31,851 bases of DNA from IMG/VR virus record IMGVR_UViG_3300022540_000081, positions 1 through 31,851 of that record. The stretch is one strand, 5' to 3'. Positions 1 to 7,633 of the stretch are shown piece by piece (the stretch's first letter is position 1; each line of letters starts with the position of its first letter). The notes below the pieces were generated by a model, which made no database searches, had not been told where the DNA came from, and saw only the letters and a program-made list of their open reading frames with translations. Both the position numbers and the translations under genes were made by a program. Source of the DNA: a virus.

Positions 1-36
1 GTTTAATTTTACAACTTTAAATAATTTAATTAAATA

Positions 37-255
37 ATGAGTTTAAAAAAGTGCATTTATTGTGGTTTTTTTCTATCGGGTAAGCAAAAAAAATTCTGCT
101 CTCCTGAGTGTGGCTGGATAGAAAATAATAAAAGAATGAACCAAAAAAAGCTAAATAGAATAACGAAAGAGGCAAAATGGGAAATGATAAAAAATAATAG
201 CTCAAATAGGGCTGTAACACAAATACAAAAACTAATGAAAGATGGAAGATTATAG
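37..255 (+). CDS. Small zinc-finger-like protein
   Basis: This 72-residue protein has four cysteines near its N terminus (C6, C9, C21, C25) in a CxxC...CxxxC arrangement typical of a small treble-clef or zinc-ribbon fold. A basic helical tail follows. Such proteins often bind nucleic acid, but no specific family is recognised. Its last 14 bases overlap the start of the downstream helicase gene, so the two are probably translationally coupled. No Shine-Dalgarno sequence precedes the ATG, as is usual in Bacteroidota. The zinc site is seen in the sequence; DNA binding is inferred. Confidence 0.6.
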   Translation: MSLKKCIYCGFFLSGKQKKFCSPECGWIENNKRMNQKKLNRITKEAKWEMIKNNSSNRAVTQIQKLMKDGRL

Positions 256-1612
256 TAAATTTTTGGAGGGTAAAAGGCATACCATAGGAAATTTTGGTTT
301 TGATGCCAACTACATACCCGACATGGCTTTTGATTTTCAGAAGCACATAATAGAAAAGGCGGTAAAAAAAGGACGTATAGCAGTATTCGCCGATACTGGA
401 CTGGGTAAAACATTGATTCAAATATCAATAGCGCAAAATGTAGTAAATCACACCAACAAAAAGGTGCTAATACTTACCCCTTTGGCGGTTGCTTTTCAAT
501 TTATTATTGAGGCTGAAAAGATGGGTATTGATGACATTGAATACTCTAAGGACGGTAAACACACTAAAAAAATAGTTATTTGTAATTATGAGCGGTTACA
601 CTATTTCGATTCTAAAGACTTTGAATGTGTTATTCTGGATGAAAGTTCTATTTTAAAGAACTTTGAGGGTAAGATTAAAAAAGAGGTAACAACTTTTGTT
701 AAGAAAATAAAGTATAGGTTTTTATCTACTGCAACACCTTCGCCTAATGACTTTATAGAATTAGGTACAAGTTCCGAGGCTTTGGGCTACATGGGTTACA
801 TGGACATGTTAAGTAAGTTCTTTAAAAATAATCAAGGAAGTATAGCTAAACAGACTAAGAATATAGGCGAAAAATACTATTTAAAGCCACACGCGGAGAC
901 AGATTTTTTTGCATGGGTTAATCAGTGGGCTATTATGGTTAAGATGCCTAGTGACTTAGGGTTTTCTAATGATAGGTACATATTACCCGAATTAATTGTT
1001 AATAAACACAAAATAACAAATAAATCTAGGGTAGAGCATGATGGTCAGGTAGGTATGTTCAATATAGAGGCTAAGACTTTTCAGGAAATAAGGCACGAAC
1101 AAAAACATACCATAACAGAAAGATGTGAGAAAGCTGTTGATTTAGCCAGTGATAAGACTTCTGTGTATTGGTGTAATCTTAACGAAGAGAGCGCACTAAT
1201 TAAAAGTTTGGATATAGAAGCTGTTGAGATACTTGGTTCAATGTCAATAGAGAAAAAAGAATCTATATTAATGGATTTCTCTAAGGGTAATATCAAGAGA
1301 ATAATTACCAAGGCTAAAATGACTGGTCAAGGTCTTAACTGGCAGCATTGTAATCACTCTGTATTTTTCCCTACTTATAGTTATGAACAATATTATCAAG
1401 CTATAAGAAGGTTTTGGAGATTCGGACAAACAAAAGATGTAACTATTGACATGGTAATATCTGATGGTCAAGGTAGAGTTATAAAGGCTTTAGAGCAAAA
1501 AACACAAAAGGCAATAGAGTTATATGAAAACCTAACGAAAAACGTAAACCAAACATTTACCGAAAACAAAAAACAATTTAATCAACAAATAATAACCCCT
1601 AAATTTTTATAA
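242..1612 (+). CDS. SNF2/DEAD-like superfamily 2 helicase
   Basis: This 456-residue protein is a superfamily 2 ATPase. Motif I (Walker A, ADTGLGKT) is at residues 50-57, motif II is the DES at 133-135, motif III is STATP at 162-166, and motif VI (QAIRRFWRFGQ) with its arginines is at 386-396. The RecA-like lobe 1 covers about residues 25-180 and lobe 2 about 300-410. Phage members of this SNF2-like group are usually annotated as DNA helicases and often sit beside DNA methyltransferases, as here: the methyltransferase starts two bases after the stop. No nuclease domain is visible, so this is not an obvious restriction subunit. A role in replication, recombination or anti-restriction is inferred. 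Confidence 0.9.
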   Translation: MEDYSKFLEGKRHTIGNFGFDANYIPDMAFDFQKHIIEKAVKKGRIAVFADTGLGKTLIQISIAQNVVNHTNKKVLILTPLAVAFQFIIEAEKMGIDDIEYSKDGKHTKKIVICNYERLHYFDSKDFECVILDESSILKNFEGKIKKEVTTFVKKIKYRFLSTATPSPNDFIELGTSSEALGYMGYMDMLSKFFKNNQGSIAKQTKNIGEKYYLKPHAETDFFAWVNQWAIMVKMPSDLGFSNDRYILPELIVNKHKITNKSRVEHDGQVGMFNIEAKTFQEIRHEQKHTITERCEKAVDLASDKTSVYWCNLNEESALIKSLDIEAVEILGSMSIEKKESILMDFSKGNIKRIITKAKMTGQGLNWQHCNHSVFFPTYSYEQYYQAIRRFWRFGQTKDVTIDMVISDGQGRVIKALEQKTQKAIELYENLTKNVNQTFTENKKQFNQQIITPKFL

Positions 1613-1613
1613 A

Positions 1614-2624
1614 ATGGATAAAGTGAAAGATCAAGTACACGAAGAAAATTACAGTCTATATAATTCAGATTGTATGTACGTGTTACAAACTATGGAAGAT
1701 AAAAGTATTGATTTGTCGGTGTATTCTCCACCGTTTGCGGGATTGTACAATTACAGTTCTAGTGAGAATGATTTCTCTAATTGTGAAACAAAAGAGCAGT
1801 TTTTGGAGCAGTATGATTTTCTCGTAAAGCAAATAGCCAGAGTTACAAAAGATGGTCGTATTACAGCTGTTCACTGTACAGATGTTTTTGATAACACTTG
1901 CCGACTTTGGGATTTTCCACACGAGATAATTAAAATACATGAAAAATACGGATTCGAATATCGAAATAGGATAACTATTTGGAAAGAGCCTTTAAAGGTT
2001 AGAATGCGTACTATGGTGCAATCTTTAATGCACAAATTTATAGTAGAAGATTCTACAAAGTGTTTTACTGCTATGCCTGACTACGTGTTAGTTTTTACTA
2101 AAAAGGGAGAAAACCAAGTACCAGTAACACACCCATACGGCATTAATAATTATGCGGGAGAAATACCGATTTTACCAAATATATTAAGGGCTTATAATAA
2201 TGCTAACAACACAGATTTTAATACGGATGAGCTTTGGAAGCATTTAAACGCAAAAAACGAAAGCGATAAAATAACAAAATTGAATCATTACATTTGGCAG
2301 CGATACGCCTCTTCTGTTTGGGATGACATAAGAATAGATAACGTACTGCCATTTAAAGACTCAAGAGAGGACGACGACGAAAAGCACGTACACCCTTTGC
2401 AATTAGATGTAATTGATCGACTTGTTGAATTATACTCTAATAAGGGCGAAGTAGTATTGACGCCTTTTATGGGTGTAGGCTCTGAGGTTTACTCCCCTGT
2501 TAGTTTAGGTCGTAAAGCTATTGGGATAGAATTAAAAGATTCTTATTTCAAACAGGCAAAACTAAACCTCAAAGAGGCTAATAATAGATTTCAGAATGAA
2601 GTTAAACAGGTTGAAATGTTTTAA
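1614..2624 (+). CDS. DNA N4-cytosine/N6-adenine methyltransferase
   Basis: The 336-residue product carries the catalytic motif SPPF at residues 38-41 (motif IV) and a SAM-binding motif I, TPFMGVGSE, at 283-291 near the C terminus. The order IV - target recognition region - I defines a beta-class amino-methyltransferase of the N6/N4 MTase family. The SPPF form occurs in both cytosine-N4 and adenine-N6 enzymes, so the methylated base cannot be assigned. Residues 60-270 probably contain the target-recognition domain. The gene directly follows the helicase and no cognate endonuclease is visible. It is most likely an orphan phage methylase that protects phage DNA from host restriction. Confidence 0.9.
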   Translation: MDKVKDQVHEENYSLYNSDCMYVLQTMEDKSIDLSVYSPPFAGLYNYSSSENDFSNCETKEQFLEQYDFLVKQIARVTKDGRITAVHCTDVFDNTCRLWDFPHEIIKIHEKYGFEYRNRITIWKEPLKVRMRTMVQSLMHKFIVEDSTKCFTAMPDYVLVFTKKGENQVPVTHPYGINNYAGEIPILPNILRAYNNANNTDFNTDELWKHLNAKNESDKITKLNHYIWQRYASSVWDDIRIDNVLPFKDSREDDDEKHVHPLQLDVIDRLVELYSNKGEVVLTPFMGVGSEVYSPVSLGRKAIGIELKDSYFKQAKLNLKEANNRFQNEVKQVEMF

Positions 2625-2626
2625 TT

Positions 2627-2884
2627 ATGACAGAGCAAGAAACTATAAGAGAGTGGAATATCCTAATAGGGTTATTCCGCTCAACTGTTGAACAGACAAA
2701 CATGCTAACAGGTGAAACAAAAAGAGAGGCTAAAATGATATTTAACAGATGGACAAAAGAAGGATATAAACTTGTAAATCTGATTGAAAAAGAAAGCTAC
2801 GATTTAGACTTGGAAGAGGTAACAGAAATAATAGAAAATTCCGTACATGAATTAAGAACTAAAACGCTAAAATTAATCGAATGA
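2627..2884 (+). CDS. Hypothetical 85-residue helical protein
   Basis: The 85-residue product is charged and predicted to be almost wholly helical, with leucine/isoleucine spacing that suggests a small helical bundle. No catalytic motif or metal site is seen and no family is recognised. It starts two bases after the methyltransferase stop and overlaps the next gene as ATGA, so it belongs to the same early operon and is probably co-translated with the MazG-like protein. Confidence 0.7.
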   Translation: MTEQETIREWNILIGLFRSTVEQTNMLTGETKREAKMIFNRWTKEGYKLVNLIEKESYDLDLEEVTEIIENSVHELRTKTLKLIE

Positions 2885-3183
2885 AAAAGCTAATAAACGA
2901 CAATTACGACAGCATAGTAAAGAGGGGTTTAATTACCCCTCAAACTAACGCGTTTGATTTTGTTGAAAAGATCAAAGAAGAAACGGAAGAGCTTGAAAGG
3001 GAATTAATAATACTTAAAAATGTTCCTATGGCACGGCAAGAAAATTTTGACAAAATAAATGAAGAGTTATCCGATGTTATATTAACCTGCCTAAATATGG
3101 CTAAACATTTTGATATTGACATAGAAAAAGAGATGTTAGGTAAAATTAATGTGAATTTTAACAGGGCTAAAAATGGCAAATAA
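2881..3183 (+). CDS. MazG-like nucleotide pyrophosphohydrolase
   Basis: This 100-residue protein shows the all-alpha NTP pyrophosphatase signature: an acidic cluster EETEELE at residues 33-39 and a second EELSD at 61-65. In MazG and dUTPase-like enzymes these supply the glutamate and aspartate ligands for magnesium. Single-domain MazG proteins hydrolyse nucleoside triphosphates to monophosphates. In phages they may clean the nucleotide pool or lower (p)ppGpp-type signals. The length fits the short phage form. It overlaps the preceding gene by four bases (ATGA) and the following small gene by 11 bases. The family is well supported; the substrate is unknown. Confidence 0.78.
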   Translation: MKKLINDNYDSIVKRGLITPQTNAFDFVEKIKEETEELERELIILKNVPMARQENFDKINEELSDVILTCLNMAKHFDIDIEKEMLGKINVNFNRAKNGK

Positions 3184-3352
3184 ATACAAAAATGGAGATA
3201 TAGTAATAGATACTGTATACAGACAATTATTCATTTATAATGAAAAAGTGGATGGATGGATGGCAAAAAATAAGCCTGAACAATTAAAATTTGCTAATAA
3301 AGAACAAAGAGAAAAGTTAATTAAAAAGGGAACTACATTTATTTATTATTAA
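3173..3352 (+). CDS. Hypothetical 59-residue protein
   Basis: This short reading frame begins at the ATG inside the last codons of the MazG-like gene and ends one base before the next ATG. It encodes 59 residues with a KNGD turn near the start, a tryptophan-containing middle (DGWM) and a lysine-rich C-terminal half. The tight packing between two genes of the operon supports a real gene. No family is recognised. The start gives an 11-base overlap with the upstream gene. Confidence 0.6.
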   Translation: MANKYKNGDIVIDTVYRQLFIYNEKVDGWMAKNKPEQLKFANKEQREKLIKKGTTFIYY

Positions 3353-3353
3353 A

Positions 3354-3548
3354 ATGGGAAAAGAAAATTTAAAAACAGTCAAAAACTACGCGAACAGCGT
3401 TATATTAGATAGCACTGGGAATAACCCCACGGTGCAATACATTTACAAATTAATAGATTCTGGGGCAGTTACTAGTAAAGAAATTGATGGAGTTAAGTTT
3501 ATTGACTATTCTCTAGATGTTAAGGGAATAAGTAAAATAGATAATTAA
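3354..3548 (+). CDS. Excisionase-like helix-turn-helix protein
   Basis: The 64-residue product resembles the small winged-HTH group of excisionase/MerR-type DNA-binding proteins. It has an N-terminal TVKNYAN helix, a YIYKLIDSG recognition-helix segment, and then a beta-wing reading EIDGVKFID. In excisionases the order YVYKLIxxGxL...xxGxxFI is typical. Such proteins act in excision or as small repressors. No integrase is seen in the window, so a regulatory role is equally possible. It is the last gene of the early operon before a 180-base non-coding stretch. Confidence 0.55.
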   Translation: MGKENLKTVKNYANSVILDSTGNNPTVQYIYKLIDSGAVTSKEIDGVKFIDYSLDVKGISKIDN

Positions 3549-3626
3549 AACAAAATCACTAAATAATTTGGATTATTGATTGATTAGTCAGTAATTAGCA
3601 AAACAGAATTCGGAAAATTCAAAAGC

Positions 3627-3662
3627 ATGAGAAAATTTAAAAACTTTATTAATACGCTTTAA
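3627..3662 (+). CDS. Possible 11-residue leader peptide
   Basis: An ATG at 3627 opens an 11-codon frame (MRKFKNFINTL) whose TAA overlaps the first bases of the hairpin at 3661-3708. A very short peptide ending exactly where a stem begins is the layout of transcription attenuators. There is no independent support that it is translated, so confidence is low. Confidence 0.25.
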   Translation: MRKFKNFINTL

Positions 3663-3710
3663 GCCTGCGAGGTGGCACTCATGCGCCAATCCGAAACCTC
3701 AAGGGCTTTT
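3661..3710 (+). promoter_or_regulatory. Structured leader or terminator hairpin
   Basis: The 5' arm AAGCCT (3661-3666) pairs with GGGCTT (3703-3708). After a 2x2 internal loop, GAGGT (3669-3673) pairs with ACCTC (3696-3700). A smaller apical hairpin can form from GGC...GCC inside. Only four T residues follow, so it may be a weak terminator, an attenuator or a structured leader of the next gene. Confidence 0.5.
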
Positions 3711-3729
3711 AGTGTCTAAACGTTAGATT

Positions 3730-4338
3730 ATGTCCTGTAAAACGTACTACCATCAAGAATGCGCTTGCCTTTTTACTCAAGATGTGATGAGCGATAGATG
3801 TTTAAAGAGATTTTATCGTGTAAGAGATGTAAAGAATGACAATTTTAAGAGAATTGCAATTTGTAATGAGTATGTTAGGTTAAGGGTGAATAATTTAATC
3901 GCTGCTGATGAGTATCGGTGTGAAAATTATTTGGCTAGAGAGGCAGTAGAACAAATATTGTCTGAGCATGTCGAAATAAAAAAAAGAAACACACTTATAT
4001 TTGGTTACCAAAATAACGATCTCCTTGAATCAGATGTAAGTATCTGTGTATGTGATAGACCGTATATCACATCTTATTACAATGTAAGAGAAGCTGCGAA
4101 AATGGCTATAAACGGAAACAGAATAATAACTCAACCTCTCATGGATTACATTAGTAACTACCTTGAGAGAATGCAGTATAAAAAATACAAAACGAGATAT
4201 AAGTTAATTAACTCTTTAATGAAGAAAATAGAAAGAGAGTATGATGACCAAACGCGTTCGTTAATGATAAATGAAATGTTTATCGAATTATGGAAGATGG
4301 ATATAAATAACAAAAAGCAAGCAATTAATAAAAACTAA
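3730..4338 (+). CDS. Hypothetical 202-residue protein with N-terminal cysteines
   Basis: This 202-residue protein has cysteines and histidine clustered in its first residues (C3, H8, C11, C13, C24), which could bind a metal. A later segment reads CVCDRPYITSYYN. The C-terminal 80 residues are basic and helical. No known family is recognised. Being first after the leader hairpin and ahead of replication-type genes, it may begin the middle operon. A nucleic-acid-related role is only inference. Confidence 0.7.
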   Translation: MSCKTYYHQECACLFTQDVMSDRCLKRFYRVRDVKNDNFKRIAICNEYVRLRVNNLIAADEYRCENYLAREAVEQILSEHVEIKKRNTLIFGYQNNDLLESDVSICVCDRPYITSYYNVREAAKMAINGNRIITQPLMDYISNYLERMQYKKYKTRYKLINSLMKKIEREYDDQTRSLMINEMFIELWKMDINNKKQAINKN

Positions 4339-4349
4339 ACTTTAAATTT

Positions 4350-4580
4350 ATGAAACCAGTTAACACTAAAAGTATGTTTTCCGTATTATGTGATTATATG
4401 GAAAAACTAGATAGAGACGAAATCGATGTTGCCAAAGCTTCTGCAATGAGTAAATTGATGGGGCAAGCTAATAACCTTCTTAATTATGAATTAAAAAGGG
4501 CTGCACTTATGACAAATGCAAGTTTCAAGGAAGAGCACAGGCATCTTGAGGTTAAAAATTTTGACTCATTACCTCAATAA
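4350..4580 (+). CDS. Hypothetical 76-residue helical phage protein
   Basis: The 76-residue product has a central helix (DVAKASAMSKLMGQANNLLN) of a kind seen in small proteins near replication genes of Bacteroidota phages. No enzyme motif is present. It lies 11 bases after the preceding gene and is followed by a strong terminator, so it ends that transcription unit. The function is unknown. Confidence 0.65.
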   Translation: MKPVNTKSMFSVLCDYMEKLDRDEIDVAKASAMSKLMGQANNLLNYELKRAALMTNASFKEEHRHLEVKNFDSLPQ

Positions 4581-4597
4581 ATTCTACTTTAGTTTGG
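4561..4597 (+). promoter_or_regulatory. Possible Bacteroidota promoter
   Basis: TTGACT at 4561-4566 resembles a -33 element. Two overlapping -7-like boxes, TACTTTAG (4585-4592) and TAGTTTGG (4590-4597), follow at spacings of about 18-23 bases. Neither fits TAnnTTTG exactly, and the terminator at 4672-4724 lies downstream, so the assignment is weak. Confidence 0.25.
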
Positions 4598-4671
4598 AAT
4601 ATTAAACAATAATTGCAATATTGCAGGAACAAATCTAAAATACCCTACATAATGAAAATTTTATACATAAG

Positions 4672-4724
4672 AACCTATTCTCGGAATGCCTGTAGGGGGC
4701 TACTGGGAGTAGGTTTTTTGTTTT
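4672..4724 (+). terminator. Rho-independent terminator
   Basis: AACCTATTCTC (4672-4682) pairs over 11 positions, with two G-U pairs, with GGGAGTAGGTT (4705-4715). The stem runs into six T residues (4714-4719) and then another four. The 22-base loop contains a further GCC...GGC pairing. This separates the unit ending at 4580 from the replication genes that start at 4739. Confidence 0.8.
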
Positions 4725-4738
4725 AATTCGATATAAGA

Positions 4739-5479
4739 ATGGCTAAAGACAAAAAATCATTTCTTTTTTATGTCGATTGGGGCGAAACATTTGACGAACT
4801 TTCAAACGAAGACGCAGGTAAATTAATAAAGCATCTTTGTGATTACGTGAGAGATAAAAGCCCCGAAACTGACAGCGTTTTAATAAAGGCTGTATTCGCC
4901 AATATGAAAAGCACTTTGAAAAGAGATTTAGATAAGTGGAGGACTAAGTCTCTGAAAAACAGCGAGAACGCCAAAAAGCGATGGCATGCGAACGCATACG
5001 AACGCAAAAAAACGGATGCGAATCATGCCGATAGAGATAAAGTAATAGTTAATGATACAGATACAGTTAATGATAATGGTAATGGTAAAGAAACAGACAT
5101 TAAAAAAGTGTACTCTTCCGAGGTACACGATTGTTTTGAAAAGTGTTTAAATGAATTTGATGATCATTTAAGGCCATCTAAGGAGGCTGCAAAAAATAAT
5201 TGGATGGATACGATCGACAAATTGAATCGGATTGATAATATACCTTTTGAAATGATTCACCAGATCACTAAACACATTCGAAAAGATGATTTTTGGAGTA
5301 AAAACTTCTTATCATTAACTAAGCTAAGAAAAACTAACGGCGACGGAGTGAAGTATGTAGTCGTTTTTTATGAAAAATTAAAATCAAATAACAATGGGAA
5401 AAACAAATCTACCAGCTCTGAGGACATGCGAGATTATATTGCAAAAAAACGCGCTGAATCTGGCAAAGCACACAGCTAA
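4739..5479 (+). CDS. DUF6291-like replication-associated protein
   Basis: The 246-residue product starts with a FLFYVDWGETFDELSNED segment and an NAKKRW motif near residue 80. This is the pattern of the DUF6291-type phage proteins found at the replication-initiation position of many Bacteroidota and Firmicutes phages. A low-complexity Asp/Asn linker (about residues 95-120) separates this from a C-terminal helical domain, an architecture typical of replisome organisers. Its end overlaps the next gene by 86 bases in another frame. The family assignment is from memory of sequence pattern; the replication role is inferred from context. Confidence 0.65.
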   Translation: MAKDKKSFLFYVDWGETFDELSNEDAGKLIKHLCDYVRDKSPETDSVLIKAVFANMKSTLKRDLDKWRTKSLKNSENAKKRWHANAYERKKTDANHADRDKVIVNDTDTVNDNGNGKETDIKKVYSSEVHDCFEKCLNEFDDHLRPSKEAAKNNWMDTIDKLNRIDNIPFEMIHQITKHIRKDDFWSKNFLSLTKLRKTNGDGVKYVVVFYEKLKSNNNGKNKSTSSEDMRDYIAKKRAESGKAHS

Positions 5480-5903
5480 ATTGACAGTAAAAACAGCACT
5501 ACAAGGCGAGCAATTAAGTAAACTAAGCCGAGAAAACGAGGACATGACTATTGATGTTATTTGTGAGGTTCTTAGGAGTTTGAATGATTCAATTAATATA
5601 GGGAATAAGATGGTAGTAGAGCAAATTTACGAATGCGCTGTGTCGATAATGGCTGAATACTGGCATTTTAAAATTGATGAAATATTGAATTGTTTCAAGA
5701 TGGTTAAAAATGGACAGCTAGGAAAGGTTTATGGTTTAGATCAACCGAGCGTAATGGGTTTCCTTCACCAATACGATACAGAGATTAAGGCAAAGTATTT
5801 CGAAGACAATAAAACAATCCATCAAAATAGATCAGTAGACGAATCTAGTGATCCTAAACACATTTCATTGTCGGTAGATGACATTAAGAAGCTGAATAAA
5901 TAG
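5394..5903 (+). CDS. DUF6633-like replication-associated protein
   Basis: This 169-residue protein has a core reading VVEQIYECAVSIMAEYWHFKIDEI followed closely by a FKMVKNGQLGKVYG segment. That pattern is common in short proteins encoded next to replication genes of Bacteroidota phages (DUF6633-type). The chosen ATG overlaps the upstream gene by 86 bases. An alternative internal start is the methionine at residue 51 (position 5544), but the N-terminal segment LPALRTCEIILQKNA looks genuine. The C terminus is acidic and probably disordered. The biochemical function is unknown. Confidence 0.6.
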   Translation: MGKTNLPALRTCEIILQKNALNLAKHTAKLTVKTALQGEQLSKLSRENEDMTIDVICEVLRSLNDSINIGNKMVVEQIYECAVSIMAEYWHFKIDEILNCFKMVKNGQLGKVYGLDQPSVMGFLHQYDTEIKAKYFEDNKTIHQNRSVDESSDPKHISLSVDDIKKLNK

Positions 5904-5936
5904 AGTTTCAGAAAGTAAAACTAAAAACAAATAACT

Positions 5937-6125
5937 ATGCAAATAATAACAATACAATCAAACGGCTTTGAATCTTATTTCAAACGCGGTTTTACTGGGA
6001 AGCTGCCGAGAACAACCCAAAGACACGAGGCAAGTATTTACCAAAAGCGATCAAGCGCAGAAAGGAAGGTGAGAGCATTAAGAAAAAACCACCCTAACAA
6101 GGTGTTCAGGGTGGAGGATTATTAA
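5937..6125 (+). CDS. Small basic hypothetical protein
   Basis: The 62-residue product is rich in arginine and lysine (KRSSAERKVRALRKNHP in the second half), which suggests nucleic-acid binding. No family is recognised. It sits alone between the replication genes and a long structured intergenic element that ends in T6. Confidence 0.5.
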   Translation: MQIITIQSNGFESYFKRGFTGKLPRTTQRHEASIYQKRSSAERKVRALRKNHPNKVFRVEDY

Positions 6126-6143
6126 GGGAAATAATATGAAAAC

Positions 6144-6232
6144 GCTGGGATAAGTAGCTACAATTTATCGAACAGCACAAAATTAACATAGTAGCAAGCT
6201 GTTTAATAAGACCCATAACACCCAGCTTTTTT
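6144..6232 (+). terminator. Structured terminator with nested hairpin
   Basis: GCTGGG (6144-6149) pairs with CCCAGC (6221-6226), which is followed by six T residues (6227-6232). Inside the 71-base loop, AACAGC (6171-6176) pairs with GCTGTT (6198-6203). The closing stem is short for so large a loop, so it may be a multibranched RNA or a recombination-type hairpin rather than a plain terminator. GTTATGTGA, the edge of a cassette-like unit, begins ten bases after the T-run. Confidence 0.45.
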
Positions 6233-6241
6233 ATATTTAGT

Positions 6242-6584
6242 GTTATGTGACGTTAAATTATGAGTACAAAATCACATTTTATATATGAAGATGGCGTGGA
6301 GGGGTTTGAAGAAACTTCTGAACCACAAAGTATATTTGGTAAATGGACTGGATATAATGCTTATTTGATTATTGATAATAGCATATTAAAAGAATCTAGG
6401 TTAAAAGGAGAATATTTAATAATAGAAACAAAAAACACCGAGTATTTGCCTAATAAGTTTCAATTGTGGGGTGATGCAATTATAGAGGCTGAATGGGATG
6501 AAAAAGGTTTAATGGTAATATTGAAGGGGGGGCATCATATAACTAAAAAGATTATAAATAATGATTACCCTAATGCCAAATAAC
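6242..6584 (+). mobile_element. Cassette-like unit 1 (imperfect edges)
   Basis: GTTATGTGA (6242-6250) before the gene and CCAAATAAC (6576-6584) after it are inverted repeats matching at 7 of 9 positions. The stop codon TAA lies within the right repeat. A strong hairpin follows. This resembles an integron gene cassette, in which the left core is complementary to the start of the attC site. The integron RRRY consensus is not respected and no integrase is present. Confidence 0.4.
6260..6583 (+). CDS. Hypothetical 107-residue cassette-borne protein
   Basis: The 107-residue product is acidic in its first half and has alternating hydrophobic strands (AYLIIDN, EYLIIET, GLMVILKGG), suggesting a small beta-rich soluble fold. 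No family is recognised. The gene sits alone, has a short leader after GTTATGTGA, and its TAA stop is embedded in the TAACG that begins the following hairpin element. That arrangement suggests accessory cargo. Confidence 0.6.
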   Translation: MSTKSHFIYEDGVEGFEETSEPQSIFGKWTGYNAYLIIDNSILKESRLKGEYLIIETKNTEYLPNKFQLWGDAIIEAEWDEKGLMVILKGGHHITKKIINNDYPNAK

Positions 6585-6634
6585 GAGGTAGTATATGAGC
6601 CTATTTTAATGGCTTATATACATTTTTGTATACT
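6581..6634 (+). repeat. attC-like hairpin after the 6260 gene
   Basis: TAACG at 6581-6585 is followed by GTATATGAGCC (6591-6601), which pairs over 11 positions, one of them G-U, with GGCTTATATAC (6611-6621). An overlapping TATACA...TGTATA pairing offers a second fold. Few T residues follow the stem, so a terminator is less likely. No clear GTT core closes it on the right. Confidence 0.45.
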
Positions 6635-6680
6635 GTGCTTATTAACTAAATAGACTTAAATAAAATTAAATAGCAAAGAA

Positions 6681-7268
6681 ATGAAACGCCGCCTTACAAA
6701 AAACAAAAAATGCAAAAACAAAGAATGTGATAAACGATTCGATCAAAAGCAATTTGGTCAAGTCGTTTGTGATACAAAATGTGCGGTTGCGTATGCAGAA
6801 CAAAGAAGAAAGGCCAAGCAGGATGAGGAATTTAAGAAATTTAAAAGTAAAATTAAAGAGAGTCATAAAAACAAATCTTATTACATACAGGCACTACAAA
6901 AGGTATTCAATTCCTTTATTCGAGAGCGAGATAAAAACAAGCCATGTATTAGTTGTGACGCGAAAGCAGGAGAGTATAAACTTACGGCTGGACACTTTTA
7001 CCCTACAACATACGGTGTTTTAAGGTTTAATGAAGATAACGTTCACGGGCAATGCTGGTATTATTGTAATAAAAACAAGCATGGAAATATTAACGAGTAT
7101 CGAATACGTTTAATTGATCGTATAGGCGTTGAAAGGGTATCATATTTAGACGATATTAGGCATCAACGCATGGAACTATCAATAGAGCAATTAAAAGACA
7201 TGATAGCTTATTATAAAAATAAATTAAAACAAATGAAAGATGACGAGAAAAGATCAAATACTAATTGA
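6681..7268 (+). CDS. ninG: NinG/Rap-like recombination protein
   Basis: The 195-residue product matches the lambda NinG (Rap) family. It has an N-terminal zinc ribbon (C11, C16, C30, C34), a basic linker, then the conserved core with CISC (C89, C92), AGHFY (H105), an HGQCWYYCN cluster (H122, C125, C129) and the HGNINEYRIRLIDRIG segment at 134-149. Rap acts as a structure-specific endonuclease on recombination intermediates such as Holliday and D-loop structures, promoting phage recombination. The length is close to lambda NinG. The next gene starts 29 bases before its stop. The assignment is well supported by the order of motifs. Confidence 0.87.
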   Translation: MKRRLTKNKKCKNKECDKRFDQKQFGQVVCDTKCAVAYAEQRRKAKQDEEFKKFKSKIKESHKNKSYYIQALQKVFNSFIRERDKNKPCISCDAKAGEYKLTAGHFYPTTYGVLRFNEDNVHGQCWYYCNKNKHGNINEYRIRLIDRIGVERVSYLDDIRHQRMELSIEQLKDMIAYYKNKLKQMKDDEKRSNTN

Positions 7269-7524
7269 AAAGCTAAAATCTAACGGATTATCAACTAAAA
7301 TAATTCCAGATACTTTGTTTTGGAATGTTATTACCGATTGCATGCAGCAGTATTGCGATGAAAAGGAGTCAGAATTCGATAAGCAAACCATTTCTGATGT
7401 TGTAAATTTGAAAGAGTTTGAAGCGAAAAAGGAGAAAAAACCCCATGAACATGAATGGTTGTATTGTGGATATGGCTTTTATATTTGTGCAGACGAAAGT
7501 TGCGGGGAATATTTACAAAAATAA
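7240..7524 (+). CDS. Small protein with C-terminal zinc-finger-like motif
   Basis: The 94-residue product overlaps the NinG-like gene by 29 bases and is likely co-translated with it. Its C terminus contains HEHEW followed by cysteines at about residues 76, 83 and 88 (LYCGYGFYICADESCG), a pattern resembling a small zinc ribbon. The N-terminal half is helical and acidic. No family is recognised. Coupling to the recombination gene suggests a DNA-related role, which is inference. Confidence 0.6.
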   Translation: MTRKDQILIEKLKSNGLSTKIIPDTLFWNVITDCMQQYCDEKESEFDKQTISDVVNLKEFEAKKEKKPHEHEWLYCGYGFYICADESCGEYLQK

Positions 7525-7532
7525 AAGTTGGC

Positions 7533-7633
7533 CTAAATGTTTTTAACGTTTAGTGTAAATGCCGTGCTAAACTAAAAACTTTCAAATTACAACGGCTATT
7601 AATTGCATGGTCATTTTACACCGTGTTATCATT
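7533..7633 (+). repeat. Intergenic hairpins and left edge of cassette-like unit 2
   Basis: CTAAATG (7533-7539) pairs with CGTTTAG (7547-7553), and GCCGT (7561-7565) can pair with ACGGC (7592-7596). The stretch ends with GTTATCATT (7625-7633), which recurs inverted after the next gene. No gene is seen in it. The structure suggests a recombination-type or regulatory element. Confidence 0.4.

Noticed and set aside
26-428. Antisense reading frames over the first two genes
   Set aside because: They are opposite two well-supported + strand genes, are rich in Phe/Tyr/Leu as expected from AT-rich antisense, and show no motif.
6727-7023. Alternative + strand frame inside the NinG-like gene
   Set aside because: The overlapping frame carries all the conserved NinG motifs; this one is a shadow.
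6681-7524. NinG-like gene pair as a cassette
   Set aside because: No GTT/AAC inverted edge pair was found around it; it looks like a resident phage gene pair.
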